Shown piece after piece: positions 8,012 to 15,969 of a DNA stretch of 16,756 nt. Where the stretch lies: the NCBI GenBank assembly GCA_028103285.1, contig JAOHNF010000014.1:1-16756 (forward strand), given 5' to 3'. Below the pieces are notes generated by a model that saw only the letters and a list, made by a program, of their open reading frames with translations, was not told the origin of the DNA and did no database searches. Position 1 is the stretch's first letter; every line of letters starts with the position of its first letter. A program made the position numbers and the translations under genes. This stretch comes from Candidatus Pelagibacter sp. Its GTDB lineage: Bacteria; Pseudomonadota; Alphaproteobacteria; Pelagibacterales; Pelagibacteraceae.

Positions 8012-8640
8012 GGGTAAAGAATTTCTTTATCCCATCGTCCACTATTATTTTTATAATTTAATCTCTCATGCATCCTTCCTTCTCCATCTACCCAAAATTC
8101 AATCTCGTCAGGCATTAGTCTCCAACCTGACCAATATGGTGGCCTTGGAACGTTATTTTCATCAGGATATTTTTTTTCAAATTCTTTTATCTTGTTTAAA
8201 AATGTTTCTCTTCTATCTAAAGTTTGAGATTGAGATGAGGCCCATGCACTTATTCTATTTTTATAAGGTCTTGAATTATGATAATTGTCTGCTTCTTTTA
8301 AGGTTACCTCTTCAACTTTTCCTAATACTCTAACTTGACGTCTTAAACTCTTCCAATGGAAACACATTGAAGCTTTTTGATTGGTTTTTAATTCGCCACC
8401 TTTTTTACTATTAAAATTTGTATAAAAAACAAATCCTTTATTGCTTAAACCTTTCAATAAAACCATCCTTACATTAGGTTGATTATTTTTATCAGAAGTT
8501 GCAACTGCGACTGCATTTGGATCATTAATTTCATTTTCTTCAGCCTTAGAAAACCATTTTTTGAATAATTCTACAGGATTATCCAGGTCTTCAAAACAAC
8601 TGTCTAGTCCAAGTGAATTTTTGCCATTTTTTTGATTCAT
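8008..8640 (-). CDS. pdxH: Pyridoxamine/pyridoxine 5'-phosphate oxidase
   Basis: FMN-dependent enzyme that oxidises pyridoxine 5'-phosphate or pyridoxamine 5'-phosphate to pyridoxal 5'-phosphate, the last step of PLP synthesis and part of salvage. At 210 aa it matches the family (E. coli 218). FMN-binding blocks are present: NVRMVLLKG (56-64) and FYTNFNSKKGGEL (72-84). The substrate-side signature is present as RPPYWSGWRLMPDEIEFW (166-183). The conserved RLHDR appears as RMHER (189-193), keeping the arginine and histidine that contact PLP. The C-terminus RWDKEILYP resembles the usual W...RLAP ending. It converges on ispB with a 4-nt overlap of stop codons and diverges from aroC, with only 34 bp between the start codons. 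Confidence 0.96.
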   Translation of the reverse strand: MNQKNGKNSLGLDSCFEDLDNPVELFKKWFSKAEENEINDPNAVAVATSDKNNQPNVRMVLLKGLSNKGFVFYTNFNSKKGGELKTNQKASMCFHWKSLRRQVRVLGKVEEVTLKEADNYHNSRPYKNRISAWASSQSQTLDRRETFLNKIKEFEKKYPDENNVPRPPYWSGWRLMPDEIEFWVDGEGRMHERLNYKNNSGRWDKEILYP

Positions 8641-8659
8641 ATATTCTGTAAAATAAACT
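8632..8659 (+). promoter_or_regulatory. Weak candidate promoter for aroC
   Basis: TTGATT (8632-8637) and TAAACT (8654-8659) are 16 bp apart, each matching four of six consensus bases. They would start transcription only about 10 nt before the aroC ATG. The -35 box overlaps the first codons of pdxH. In DNA this AT-rich such matches are common, so this is only a suggestion forced by the 34-bp gap. Confidence 0.2.
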
Positions 8660-8674
8660 ATACATTAATTAACT

Positions 8675-9757
8675 ATGTCTTTTAATACTTTTGGAAAAAT
8701 ATTTAGATTTACCACTTGGGGAGAGTCTCATGGCCCTGCCATAGGTTGTGTTATTGATGGCTGTCCTCCAAATATTGCTCTCTCAGAAAAAGATATTCAA
8801 TCAGATATGGACAGAAGAAGACCAGGGCAATCAAAATTTACTACTCAAAGAAAAGAACCAGATAAGGCAATAATACTTTCTGGAGTTTTTGAAGGTAAAA
8901 CAACTGGAACACCTATTTCAATTATTATTTATAATGAGGATAAGAAATCCCGAGACTATGAGTCTATTAAAAATAAGTTTAGACCTGGTCATGCTGACTT
9001 TACCTATTTTAAAAAATATGGAATTAGAGATTTTAGGGGTGGTGGAAGACAATCAGCTAGAGAGACTGCTTGTAGAGTAGCTGCTGGCGCTGTTGCTAGA
9101 ATTGTTTTAAAAAAAATTATTGGTTTAAAATTTAATGTGATTGGAGCAGTTACCCAACTGGGTCTGATGTCATGCGATAAATCTAATTGGAAAGATAATG
9201 AAATTAGAAGAAATCCTTTTTTTTGTCCTGATAAAAAGTCTGTAAAACTATGGGAAAAATATTTACTAGCTGTTAGAAAAGCTGGGTCCTCATGTGGAGC
9301 TATAATTGAATTAAGAGCAACTGGAATTCCTGTTGGTTTAGGAGCTCCAATTTACTCTAAATTGGATACTGATATTGCCGCTGCACTAATGAGCATCAAT
9401 GCTGTTAAAGGTGTAAATATTGGTTCAGGAATGAATGCTGCTTTTTTAAGTGGTGAAGAGAATTCTGATGAGATGAGTAAAAGCTCAGGTAAAATAAAAT
9501 TTAAAACAAATCATGCTGGTGGTATCTTAGGTGGTATTTCATCTGGACAAGATATTGTAGCTTCATTTGCAGTAAAACCTACTTCATCTATTCTAACTAG
9601 TCGTGATACCATAGATAAAAAAGGGAAGAATACAAAAATTTCTGTAAAAGGTCGTCATGATCCTTGTGTAGGAATTAGAGCAGTGCCTATTGGTGAAGCA
9701 ATGATAAACTGTGTATTGTTAGATCATCTGTTACTGCAAAGAGCTCAGTGCGGTTAA
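8675..9757 (+). CDS. aroC: Chorismate synthase
   Basis: Catalyses the anti-1,4-elimination of phosphate from EPSP (5-enolpyruvylshikimate-3-phosphate) to give chorismate, the last shikimate-pathway step. It needs reduced FMN. At 360 aa it is normal size. All three family signatures are present: [16 protein letters not shown] (17-32) with His19, [20 protein letters not shown] just after residue 115, and [17 protein letters not shown] starting at 327 with His328. The [17 protein letters not shown] stretch near the N-terminus binds substrate. Chorismate feeds aromatic amino acids, folate and the quinone ring, so its position between the polyprenyl synthase and dxs genes fits a quinone-precursor neighbourhood, although that is inference. 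It diverges from pdxH, and its stop codon overlaps the dxs stop by 4 nt. No Shine-Dalgarno is visible. Confidence 0.97.
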   Translation: MSFNTFGKIFRFTTWGESHGPAIGCVIDGCPPNIALSEKDIQSDMDRRRPGQSKFTTQRKEPDKAIILSGVFEGKTTGTPISIIIYNEDKKSRDYESIKNKFRPGHADFTYFKKYGIRDFRGGGRQSARETACRVAAGAVARIVLKKIIGLKFNVIGAVTQLGLMSCDKSNWKDNEIRRNPFFCPDKKSVKLWEKYLLAVRKAGSSCGAIIELRATGIPVGLGAPIYSKLDTDIAAALMSINAVKGVNIGSGMNAAFLSGEENSDEMSKSSGKIKFKTNHAGGILGGISSGQDIVASFAVKPTSSILTSRDTIDKKGKNTKISVKGRHDPCVGIRAVPIGEAMINCVLLDHLLLQRAQCG

Positions 9758-11673
9758 CTAGAAATCTTACTTGTATTTTTAGCTAAAATTATATTTGAAT
9801 TTAAAGTCTCTTCGACTTTATTTACAATTGACTCGCTATCTAAGCCTGCAGTCTCATACATTTTTTCTGGAGAGTCTTGATCAATAAATATATCTGGTAA
9901 TATCATAGATCTAAATTTCAAACCTCTATCAAACACACCTCTATCAGACAATAATTGCATGACATGTGAGCCAAACCCACCGATGGAACCTTCTTCAATA
10001 GTAATTAGAACTTCATGATTAGCTGCAGCTTCCATTATTAATTTTTCATCTAAAGGTTTAGCAAATCTTGCGTCTATAATAGTGCAATCAATGCCTTTAG
10101 TTAAAAGTTTTTCTGATGCTTTCTTACATTCATCTAACCTAGTTCCAAAATTTAAAATAGCAGCTTTCTTTCCTTCTTTAATTATTTTTCCTTTTCCAAT
10201 TTCTAACACCTCTTTAATTGAAGGTAATTCAATCCCAACACCATTACCTCTAGGATACCTAAAAGCAGAAGGACGATCATTAATGTTAACAGAAGTGTTA
10301 ATCATTTTAACAAGTTCAGCTTCATCGCTTGCAGCCATAACTACAAAATTTGGTAGAGTTGACAAATAAGTAATATCAAAAGAACCTGCATGAGTTGGCC
10401 CATCTGCTCCAACTAGACCCGCCCTATCAATAGCAAATCTTACTGGTAAAGATTGTAAAGCAACGTCATGCACTACTTGATCATAAGCTCTTTGTAAAAA
10501 AGTAGAGTATATTGCTGCATAAGGTTTATAGCCTTCTGTTGCTAGTCCTGCAGCAAAAGTCACAGCATGTTGTTCAGCTATACCTACATCAAAAGTTCGA
10601 TCAGGAAATTTCTTTTCAAATAAATTTAAGCCCGTTCCTGATGGCATAGCTCCAGTGATTCCTATAATTTTTGTATCTTGTTCTGCGTGTTTAATTAACG
10701 TTTCAGCAAAAACTTTAGTGTAAGAAGGGGTATTAGACTTAGATTTTACTTGTTCTCCAGTAGATATATTAAATTTAGAGACGCCGTGATACTTATCACC
10801 TGAATTTTCTGCCGGTTTATATCCCTTGCCTTTTTGTGTTCTTACATGAATTAATATTGGTCCTTGATGATTGGAGTTTTTAACATTTTCAAAAATTTGA
10901 ACTAAATTATCAACATCGTGTCCATCTACTGGACCAACATAATAAAATCCTAATTCACTAAATAACGTTCCACCAGTAACTATATTTCTGAGCAAGTCTT
11001 CTGCTTTTCCAGCTTTTTGACTGAATCTTTTTGAAAAAGATGAAATGATCATTTTTATCGTTTCTCTTAAATTAAAATACAATTTTCCAGATAATAGATT
11101 TGCTAAATAATTGCTCATTGCTCCTACTGGTCTTGCGATTGACATGTCGTTATCATTTAAAATTACAATTAACTTTGATTTTAGAGCTCCGGCATTATTC
11201 ATGGCTTCGTACGCCATACCTGCGCTCATAGCACCGTCTCCAATAACTGCTATAACATTGTTGTTATTGTTTGATAATTTTTTTGCAACGGCCATACCGA
11301 GTGTTGATGAAATAGAAGTTGAGCTATGCGCAGCACCAAATGGATCATATTCACTTTCAGTTCGCTTAGTAAATCCTGACAATCCACCTCCTTTACGAAG
11401 GGTTTTTATTCTGTCTCTTCTTCCTGTAATTATTTTGTGCGGATAACATTGGTGACTTACATCCCAAACCAACTTATCTTTAGGTGTGTCGAATACATAA
11501 TGCAAAGCAACTGTAAGCTCTACTACTCCTAGTCCAGCTCCTAAATGTCCACCAGTTTCAGATACGATATCTATTAATTCATCTCTAAGCTCATCAGAGA
11601 TTTGTTTTAAATCTTTTTTTTTAAACTTTCTCAAATCTGCAGGAAAATTTATTTGTTTTATTATTTTTCCCAT
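9754..11673 (-). CDS. dxs: 1-deoxy-D-xylulose-5-phosphate synthase
   Basis: Thiamine-diphosphate enzyme condensing pyruvate and glyceraldehyde 3-phosphate into DXP, the entry step of the MEP isoprenoid pathway. DXP is also a precursor of thiamine and, in many proteobacteria, of PLP. At 639 aa it is slightly longer than the E. coli protein (620), with a non-conserved tail. Recognisable parts are [14 protein letters not shown] with His43, [13 protein letters not shown] (111-123), the ThDP/Mg motif [13 protein letters not shown] (145-157) ending in NDND (173-176), the pyrimidine-domain catalytic glutamate Glu367 in [15 protein letters not shown], and [18 protein letters not shown] (416-433) with His428. 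It is the last gene of xseB-ispA-dxs. Its ATG shares one base with the ispA stop (TAATG), with a weak AGAGAG upstream inside ispA, suggesting coupled translation. Its 3' end overlaps that of aroC. Confidence 0.97.
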   Translation of the reverse strand: MGKIIKQINFPADLRKFKKKDLKQISDELRDELIDIVSETGGHLGAGLGVVELTVALHYVFDTPKDKLVWDVSHQCYPHKIITGRRDRIKTLRKGGGLSGFTKRTESEYDPFGAAHSSTSISSTLGMAVAKKLSNNNNNVIAVIGDGAMSAGMAYEAMNNAGALKSKLIVILNDNDMSIARPVGAMSNYLANLLSGKLYFNLRETIKMIISSFSKRFSQKAGKAEDLLRNIVTGGTLFSELGFYYVGPVDGHDVDNLVQIFENVKNSNHQGPILIHVRTQKGKGYKPAENSGDKYHGVSKFNISTGEQVKSKSNTPSYTKVFAETLIKHAEQDTKIIGITGAMPSGTGLNLFEKKFPDRTFDVGIAEQHAVTFAAGLATEGYKPYAAIYSTFLQRAYDQVVHDVALQSLPVRFAIDRAGLVGADGPTHAGSFDITYLSTLPNFVVMAASDEAELVKMINTSVNINDRPSAFRYPRGNGVGIELPSIKEVLEIGKGKIIKEGKKAAILNFGTRLDECKKASEKLLTKGIDCTIIDARFAKPLDEKLIMEAAANHEVLITIEEGSIGGFGSHVMQLLSDRGVFDRGLKFRSMILPDIFIDQDSPEKMYETAGLDSESIVNKVEETLNSNIILAKNTSKISS

Positions 11674-12548
11674 TAAAAATTTCTCTCTAAAATAAATTCA
11701 ATTGTATTAATTAAATCATGTGCTTTTTTTCCATGTTTTTTTAATTTACGCAATATTTTTTTTTTTAAGTTATACGCATAAGTGTATGATTTTTTACCAC
11801 CCATTAGATTAAGTAGAGTTGATTTTCCTTTTTTACTATCTTTTTGGACCATCTTACCGACTAATTCTTTAGAACCCTTAATATCTAAAAAATCATCAGT
11901 TAATTGGAATAATAATCCTATATCTTCACCAAGATTACTTAAAAATATTTTTTCTTTATCACTCCTTTTTGCAACAACTCCAACTGCATATAAGCAGAAG
12001 TTAAATAATTTTCCTGTTTTTTTTTTTTGCATATCTATTATTTGATTAAACTTTTTATTTTTATTTTCAAATTTTAAGTCTAATTCTTGTCCTCCTGCTA
12101 TTCCTGTGTGTCCAGAACAACTAGCTAAAGAACTTATGATTTCATTTTTAAATTTTGAATTAAGAGAATATTTTTTATTTGTAATTATTTCAAAAGCTAA
12201 AGTTAATAAGGCACTTCCAGCTAAAACTGCAGAAGCTTCACCATATTTTATGTGCGTCGCAGGTTTTCCTCTCCTGATGGAGTCATTATCCATGCATGGT
12301 AGATCATCGTGTATTAATGAGTAAGAATGAATACATTCAACTGCTGCACAAATGTTTATAAGTTTTTTTTTACTTATATTAAATAATTTTCCAGCATCAA
12401 ATATAATTGTAGACCTAATTTTTTTTCCTCCTGATATTACTCCATACTTCATTGGACCAATCAATAAAGATTTTTTTTGTATTTTTAAATATTGAATTAA
12501 AAACTGGTCAACTTTTTTTGCATTTTCAAATAATTTATTTTTGATCAT
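11673..12548 (-). CDS. ispA: Farnesyl diphosphate synthase (short-chain polyprenyl synthase)
   Basis: Makes geranyl and farnesyl diphosphate from IPP and DMAPP, which feed IspB and undecaprenyl synthesis. At 291 aa it has the usual size. GGKKIRS (40-46) is the pyrophosphate-binding loop. The first aspartate motif is DDLPCMD (81-87), with the two-residue insertion typical of bacterial farnesyl synthases, followed by [26 protein letters not shown] (149-158) and the second motif DDFLD (218-222) in LLFQLTDD are conserved. Tyr76 five residues before the first aspartate limits chain length, in contrast to the alanine in the ispB product. It starts 5 nt after the xseB stop and overlaps dxs by one base. 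A run of 12 A occurs at codons 174-178 (Gln-Lys-Lys-Lys-Thr), a possible slippage or sequencing-error site, but the frame is intact. Confidence 0.95.
   Translation of the reverse strand: MIKNKLFENAKKVDQFLIQYLKIQKKSLLIGPMKYGVISGGKKIRSTIIFDAGKLFNISKKKLINICAAVECIHSYSLIHDDLPCMDNDSIRRGKPATHIKYGEASAVLAGSALLTLAFEIITNKKYSLNSKFKNEIISSLASCSGHTGIAGGQELDLKFENKNKKFNQIIDMQKKKTGKLFNFCLYAVGVVAKRSDKEKIFLSNLGEDIGLLFQLTDDFLDIKGSKELVGKMVQKDSKKGKSTLLNLMGGKKSYTYAYNLKKKILRKLKKHGKKAHDLINTIEFILERNF
12017..12028. repeat. 12-base A/T homopolymer inside ispA
   Basis: Twelve T on the plus strand (twelve A in the ispA coding sense), the longest mononucleotide run noticed in the window. It encodes part of Gln-Lys-Lys-Lys-Thr. 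Such runs are prone to polymerase slippage. Confidence 0.9.
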
Positions 12549-12553
12549 TTTTT

Positions 12554-12763
12554 TTATTTTTTAATTGATGAAATTTCTTTTAATTTTTTTTTAAATAAAT
12601 GATCAATATGCTTGTTTAGTTGAATTAATCTTTGATATTCATCAAACGTACTACTTAAATCCACGTCTTTGTTCTCTAATTTGCTTAATATTAAGTCTAT
12701 TTCTTCTCTAGCTTCTTTTAATGATTTACTTTTTATATCTGCTGCAATATTTTCATTTTTCAT
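12554..12763 (-). CDS. xseB: Exodeoxyribonuclease VII small subunit
   Basis: Small subunit of exonuclease VII, which with the large subunit XseA degrades single-stranded DNA to oligonucleotides. The 69-aa protein fits the family in size (about 70-85) and pattern: SLKEAREEIDLILSKLENKD (14-33) forms the first helix with the LE-x-x-D turn, then VDLSSTFDEYQRLIQLNKHI (34-53) forms the second helix, ending in a lysine-rich tail. It is the first gene of xseB-ispA-dxs, an order also found in E. coli, which strengthens the call for so short a protein. xseA is not in this window. Only 21 bp separate its start from the divergent Sua5 gene, and no Shine-Dalgarno is seen. Confidence 0.85.
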   Translation of the reverse strand: MKNENIAADIKSKSLKEAREEIDLILSKLENKDVDLSSTFDEYQRLIQLNKHIDHLFKKKLKEISSIKK

Positions 12764-12784
12764 TTAATAAATAATAATTACATT

Positions 12785-13738
12785 ATGAAAAATAGTTATT
12801 CAAACATATTTCCGTTTAATAAAAAAATACTCAACAAAATCATCAAAGTTTTAGATAAAGGGGGTATATCAGGCTTGCCCACAGAAACAGTATACGGTCT
12901 TGCTGGAAACGCGTACTCAAGAACGGCGGTAAGAAAAATTTTTAAATTAAAAAAAAGACCTAAATTTAATCCTTTAATAATACATTATTATAATACTGAA
13001 CAAATTTTGGGAGATGTAATTTTAAATAATAATTTTAAAAAATTGTATAAAAAACTTTGTCCAGGTCCAATAACATTTATCTTAAAAAGGAAAAAAGATT
13101 CTAAAATCTGTTCTTTGGCATCTGCAAAATTAAAAACTGTTGCTATAAGATTTCCAAAACATAAAATAATAAGATCAATTTTAAAAAGTATTAATTACCC
13201 TCTAGCTATGCCAAGTGCAAATATATCTTCTGGTATAAGTCCAGTTAACGCACGAGATGTGTATGAGGAATTTAAAAAAAAAATTAAAATAATTATTGAA
13301 GGCGGTCAATCCAAAATTGGAATTGAGTCAACAGTAATCGATTTAACAAGCCAACCGAAAATATTAAGGCCTGGGATTGTAAGTCTTTCTAAAATTGAAA
13401 AAATTCTAAAGTTAAAAATTAAAAAAAATATAAATTATTTAAAAGTTAAATCTCCAGGTATGTTAAAAAAACATTATTCTCCAGGCATCCCTATAGTAAT
13501 AAATCAGACAAAACCTGATAATAAAAGTGCATTCATATACATGGGAAAGAAATTTTTAAATAAAAAAAAATTTTTTAGTTTAAGTAATAATTCAAACTTA
13601 AATGAAGCGGCGTCAAATTTATATAAGATATTTAGATTAATAAAAAAGCGTGGCTTTAAAAAAATTCAAATAGGAAAAATACCTTTCAAAGGTACTGGAA
13701 TTGCTATTAATGACAGAATAAAAAGAGCAGCGCAATAA
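12785..13738 (+). CDS. Threonylcarbamoyl-AMP synthase, long Sua5/YwlC type
   Basis: Makes L-threonylcarbamoyladenylate from threonine, bicarbonate and ATP for t6A37 modification of ANN-decoding tRNAs. The transfer step needs TsaD and partners, which are not in this window. The protein (317 aa) has an N-terminal YrdC domain (about 12-205): LPTETVYGLA (31-40), KLKKRPKFNPLIIH (54-67) with the nucleotide-binding lysine and arginines, AMPSANISSG (141-150) and IGIESTVIDL (178-187). A linker with SPGMLKKHYSP (223-233) leads to a Sua5 domain (about 235-317), so this is the long form rather than the single-domain TsaC of E. coli. It starts a + strand run, with one base between its stop and the ABC ATPase start. 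Its C-terminal domain is rich in Lys and Asn. Confidence 0.94.
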   Translation: MKNSYSNIFPFNKKILNKIIKVLDKGGISGLPTETVYGLAGNAYSRTAVRKIFKLKKRPKFNPLIIHYYNTEQILGDVILNNNFKKLYKKLCPGPITFILKRKKDSKICSLASAKLKTVAIRFPKHKIIRSILKSINYPLAMPSANISSGISPVNARDVYEEFKKKIKIIIEGGQSKIGIESTVIDLTSQPKILRPGIVSLSKIEKILKLKIKKNINYLKVKSPGMLKKHYSPGIPIVINQTKPDNKSAFIYMGKKFLNKKKFFSLSNNSNLNEAASNLYKIFRLIKKRGFKKIQIGKIPFKGTGIAINDRIKRAAQ

Positions 13739-13739
13739 A

Positions 13740-14474
13740 ATGAAATTAGAAGTCAAAAACCTTGTAAAAAAATTCAAATCTACTCTAGCAGTTAATAATA
13801 TAAGCTTTGAAATAGAAAAAAATAAAACATTGGGACTTCTAGGTCCTAATGGTTGTGGCAAGACTACCTCAATTGGAATGATGCTGGGATTAATCACTCC
13901 TACGAGTGGACAAATTTATATAGATGGAATTATTCTCGAACCAAAAAATAGAATTTATTTATTAAGTTTAATAAATTTTGCATCACCATATATTGAATTA
14001 CCAAAAAAGCTAACTGTAAAACAAAATCTTGAAATTTATGCCAGACTTTATGGAGTTAGAAAAATTTCTGATCGAATTTCTGAATTGGTTGAAGATTTAA
14101 ATTTAAAAAGCTTACTAAATAAGAAAACCGGTGAATTGTCTTCAGGACAAAAAAATCGTGTGTCTTTGGCAAAATCCTTAATTAACAAACCTAAATTATT
14201 ATTTCTTGATGAACCTACAGCTAGTCTTGATCCAGATGTTGGTGATTTTGTTAGGGAGTATTTAGAAAAATACAAAAAAAATAATGAACTAACTATATTG
14301 TTAGCTTCTCACAATATGGAAGAGGTAAAAAGACTGTGTAGTAGTATTGTTATAATGAAAAAAGGTCAAATAGTCGATAAAGGTACTTGTGAAGAATTAA
14401 TAAAAAAACATGGTAGAAAAAATTTAGAAGACACCTTTTTAAAAATAGCTAGGGGTAAAAATGAGTTGGAATAA
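13740..14474 (+). CDS. ABC transporter ATP-binding protein (ABC-2 exporter type)
   Basis: Cytosolic ATPase of an ABC exporter, presumably paired with the permease that follows. The 244-aa sequence has Walker A GPNGCGKT (35-42), signature LSSGQ (133-137), Walker B LLFLDEP (153-159) with catalytic Glu158, D-loop SLDPD (162-166) and H-loop ASHN with His191. The Q-loop is unusual: the stretch INFASPYIELPKKLTV has Ser/Pro where the conserved glutamine is expected. As the rest is intact this may be a subfamily trait. Size and layout resemble YadG/NodI-type ATPases of drug or polysaccharide exporters, but the substrate cannot be assigned. It begins one base after the Sua5 gene and overlaps the permease by 14 nt. 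Confidence 0.92.
   Translation: MKLEVKNLVKKFKSTLAVNNISFEIEKNKTLGLLGPNGCGKTTSIGMMLGLITPTSGQIYIDGIILEPKNRIYLLSLINFASPYIELPKKLTVKQNLEIYARLYGVRKISDRISELVEDLNLKSLLNKKTGELSSGQKNRVSLAKSLINKPKLLFLDEPTASLDPDVGDFVREYLEKYKKNNELTILLASHNMEEVKRLCSSIVIMKKGQIVDKGTCEELIKKHGRKNLEDTFLKIARGKNELE
14451..14460 (+). promoter_or_regulatory. Ribosome binding site of the ABC permease
   Basis: AGGGG (14451-14455) lies five bases before ATG 14461, inside the end of the ATPase gene. It supports the permease start and the 14-nt overlap of the two genes, and suggests coupled translation of the two transporter parts. Confidence 0.65.
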
Positions 14475-15252
14475 AATTTTTGCATTGAGCTTAAGGCATA
14501 TTTATTTAATAAAAGGATCATTTCCAAGAATTCTAGATTTAATTTATTGGCCGACAATTCAAATATTTTTATGGGGATTTATTTCAAAATTTTTTACATT
14601 AAGTTCTACTTTTTATGAAAATACGGTCGGTATTATTTTAAGCGCTGCAATACTTTACGACTTTCTTTTTCGTTCAAGTATTAGTTATAATATGATGTTT
14701 CTAGAAGAAATATGGAGCAGAAATTTTACTAACTTATTTATTGCACCTATTAAATTATCTGAAATAATTTCTGCATTAACGCTTACAGCTATTTTAAGAA
14801 CTTTAATTGGTCTTGTTCCTGCTTCAATTATAGCCATACCTTTATTCGGTGTTTCTATTTTTAAAATTGGGTTTCCGTTAATATTTCTTTTAATTACATT
14901 GTACATTTTTGGAGTAGCTCTTGGCCTTTTAGTTACAGCAGGGTTACTTAGGTTCGGACCATCTTTTGAAAATATAGCCTGGGCTAGCCTGTTTTTCTTG
15001 GCTCCCTTAGGGTGTATTTATTATCCAATTGAAATCTTACCCGAATCCCTTCAAATGATTGCTAAATTTCTACCTTTAGTTCACATTTTTGAAGAGATGA
15101 GAAATTTATTAATTTATGATATTATAAATTATTATCAAATATTAAAAGCGACTGTAATATCCTTTATATATTTTGCTTTAGGTATTATTGTATTTTATTG
15201 GTCTTACGATGGTGCTAGAGACCGTGGTACTTTAATAAATATGGGTGAATAG
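14461..15252 (+). CDS. ABC-2 type transporter permease
   Basis: Inner-membrane permease of the exporter encoded with the preceding ATPase. It has 263 aa with about six predicted membrane segments by eye: roughly 27-45, 55-72, 105-130, 135-162, 172-188 and 228-247. The stretch between segments 2 and 3 (MMFLEEIWSRNFTNLFIAPI, 78-97) resembles the cytosolic coupling region of ABC-2 permeases. The segment around 177-194 (LFFLAPLGCIYYPIEILP) followed by an amphipathic stretch and LPLVHIFEEMR (204-214) is the typical ABC-2 signature region. The C-terminus is charged (YDGARDRGTLINMGE). YadH- or NodJ-like permeases are the nearest named types, but the substrate (drug, lipid or glycan) is not visible. 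The next gene starts 3 nt after its stop. Confidence 0.9.
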   Translation: MSWNKIFALSLRHIYLIKGSFPRILDLIYWPTIQIFLWGFISKFFTLSSTFYENTVGIILSAAILYDFLFRSSISYNMMFLEEIWSRNFTNLFIAPIKLSEIISALTLTAILRTLIGLVPASIIAIPLFGVSIFKIGFPLIFLLITLYIFGVALGLLVTAGLLRFGPSFENIAWASLFFLAPLGCIYYPIEILPESLQMIAKFLPLVHIFEEMRNLLIYDIINYYQILKATVISFIYFALGIIVFYWSYDGARDRGTLINMGE

Positions 15253-15255
15253 TTA

Positions 15256-15963
15256 ATGCATAAGCAAATTGAAAAAATTAAACAAAACGAAGGAAAACCA
15301 AAAATATTAAAAAATATTTTTAGTAGAGATGAAATTAATAAATTTATAAATCTTTATAATGAGCTACCAATTACAGTTCATAATAAAAAGCAAAATGTTA
15401 TAAAAAAAAGATGGTTGCTTAATTATGGAGTAGAATTAGAAAAATTGTTTTATAGCAAATTAAAAAATGAAATTGGTGATTTTAAGTATGATAATTTAAA
15501 ATCTGACGACGGAAAAGATATACTTGGTTTATTTCAAGAAAGTTATAATCCGATTGGATTGCATATAGATGGAGGTTTTGATTCGAACAGTTTGATATAC
15601 AAGCAAAGCTTAATACCTTTAACGCCTGTTGGAAGTACCGTAATATTTAAAAATAGAATTTATGATCAATCTACAAACTTTACAATTGATGAAAAGGAAT
15701 TGAAAATTAAAAATTTAAATTATGGTCAAAATGCAAGATCATCTGAACACTTGAATATTTTTGATAATAAATCTTTTGATTTGAAAATTCATAAAAAATA
15801 TCTTAATCACGAAAAGATTGAAAATTTAGCTGGTCTAGAAGTAGATTTAATTTATGAGTGGGAGATTGGTTCCATGTTAATATTTGATAGAACTAATCTT
15901 CATTGCTCATCATCAGTAATTGATGGAAAAAAAATTGGTTTAACAACATTTACAAAAAAATAA
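15256..15963 (+). CDS. Probable 2-oxoglutarate/Fe(II)-dependent oxygenase
   Basis: A 235-aa protein that I cannot place in a named subfamily. It shows the layout of the 2OG-Fe(II) double-stranded beta-helix fold. His103 and Asp105 in PIGLHIDGGF form an HxD motif, and a distal histidine His216 sits in SMLIFDRTNLHCSSSV. A basic residue (Lys225 or Lys226) nine or ten positions later could bind 2-oxoglutarate, as the lysine does in prolyl-4-hydroxylases. The spacing between HxD and the distal histidine is long (111 residues) because of a lysine-rich insertion around 135-190. If active it would hydroxylate an unknown small molecule, protein or glycan. It lies 3 nt after the ABC permease and 6 nt before a glycosyltransferase, so it is probably co-transcribed with both. 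No signal peptide or membrane segment is seen. Confidence 0.65.
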   Translation: MHKQIEKIKQNEGKPKILKNIFSRDEINKFINLYNELPITVHNKKQNVIKKRWLLNYGVELEKLFYSKLKNEIGDFKYDNLKSDDGKDILGLFQESYNPIGLHIDGGFDSNSLIYKQSLIPLTPVGSTVIFKNRIYDQSTNFTIDEKELKIKNLNYGQNARSSEHLNIFDNKSFDLKIHKKYLNHEKIENLAGLEVDLIYEWEIGSMLIFDRTNLHCSSSVIDGKKIGLTTFTKK

Positions 15964-15969
15964 TTTTTA

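Noticed and set aside
8136..8333. Open frame of 65 codons on the + strand
   Set aside because: It is antisense to pdxH, whose motifs are clear, and has no family resemblance.
8889..9080. Open frame of 63 codons within aroC, same strand, another frame
   Set aside because: The aroC frame carries the conserved signatures. The alternative frame has none.
10082..11446. Two open frames on the + strand (10082-10369 and 11111-11446)
   Set aside because: Both are antisense to dxs and mirror its codon pattern. Neither has a recognisable domain.
11782..12324. Two open frames on the + strand opposite ispA
   Set aside because: They are shadows of ispA with no protein features of their own.
13561..13576. 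A- and T-runs (AAAAAAAAA followed by TTTTTT) as a terminator
   Set aside because: They lie inside the Sua5 gene and encode Lys-Lys-Lys-Phe-Phe with an intact frame. No GC stem is present.
13637..14906. Minus-strand frames opposite Sua5 and the ABC transporter genes
   Set aside because: They are antisense to sequences with intact Walker, signature and membrane motifs. No independent support was seen.
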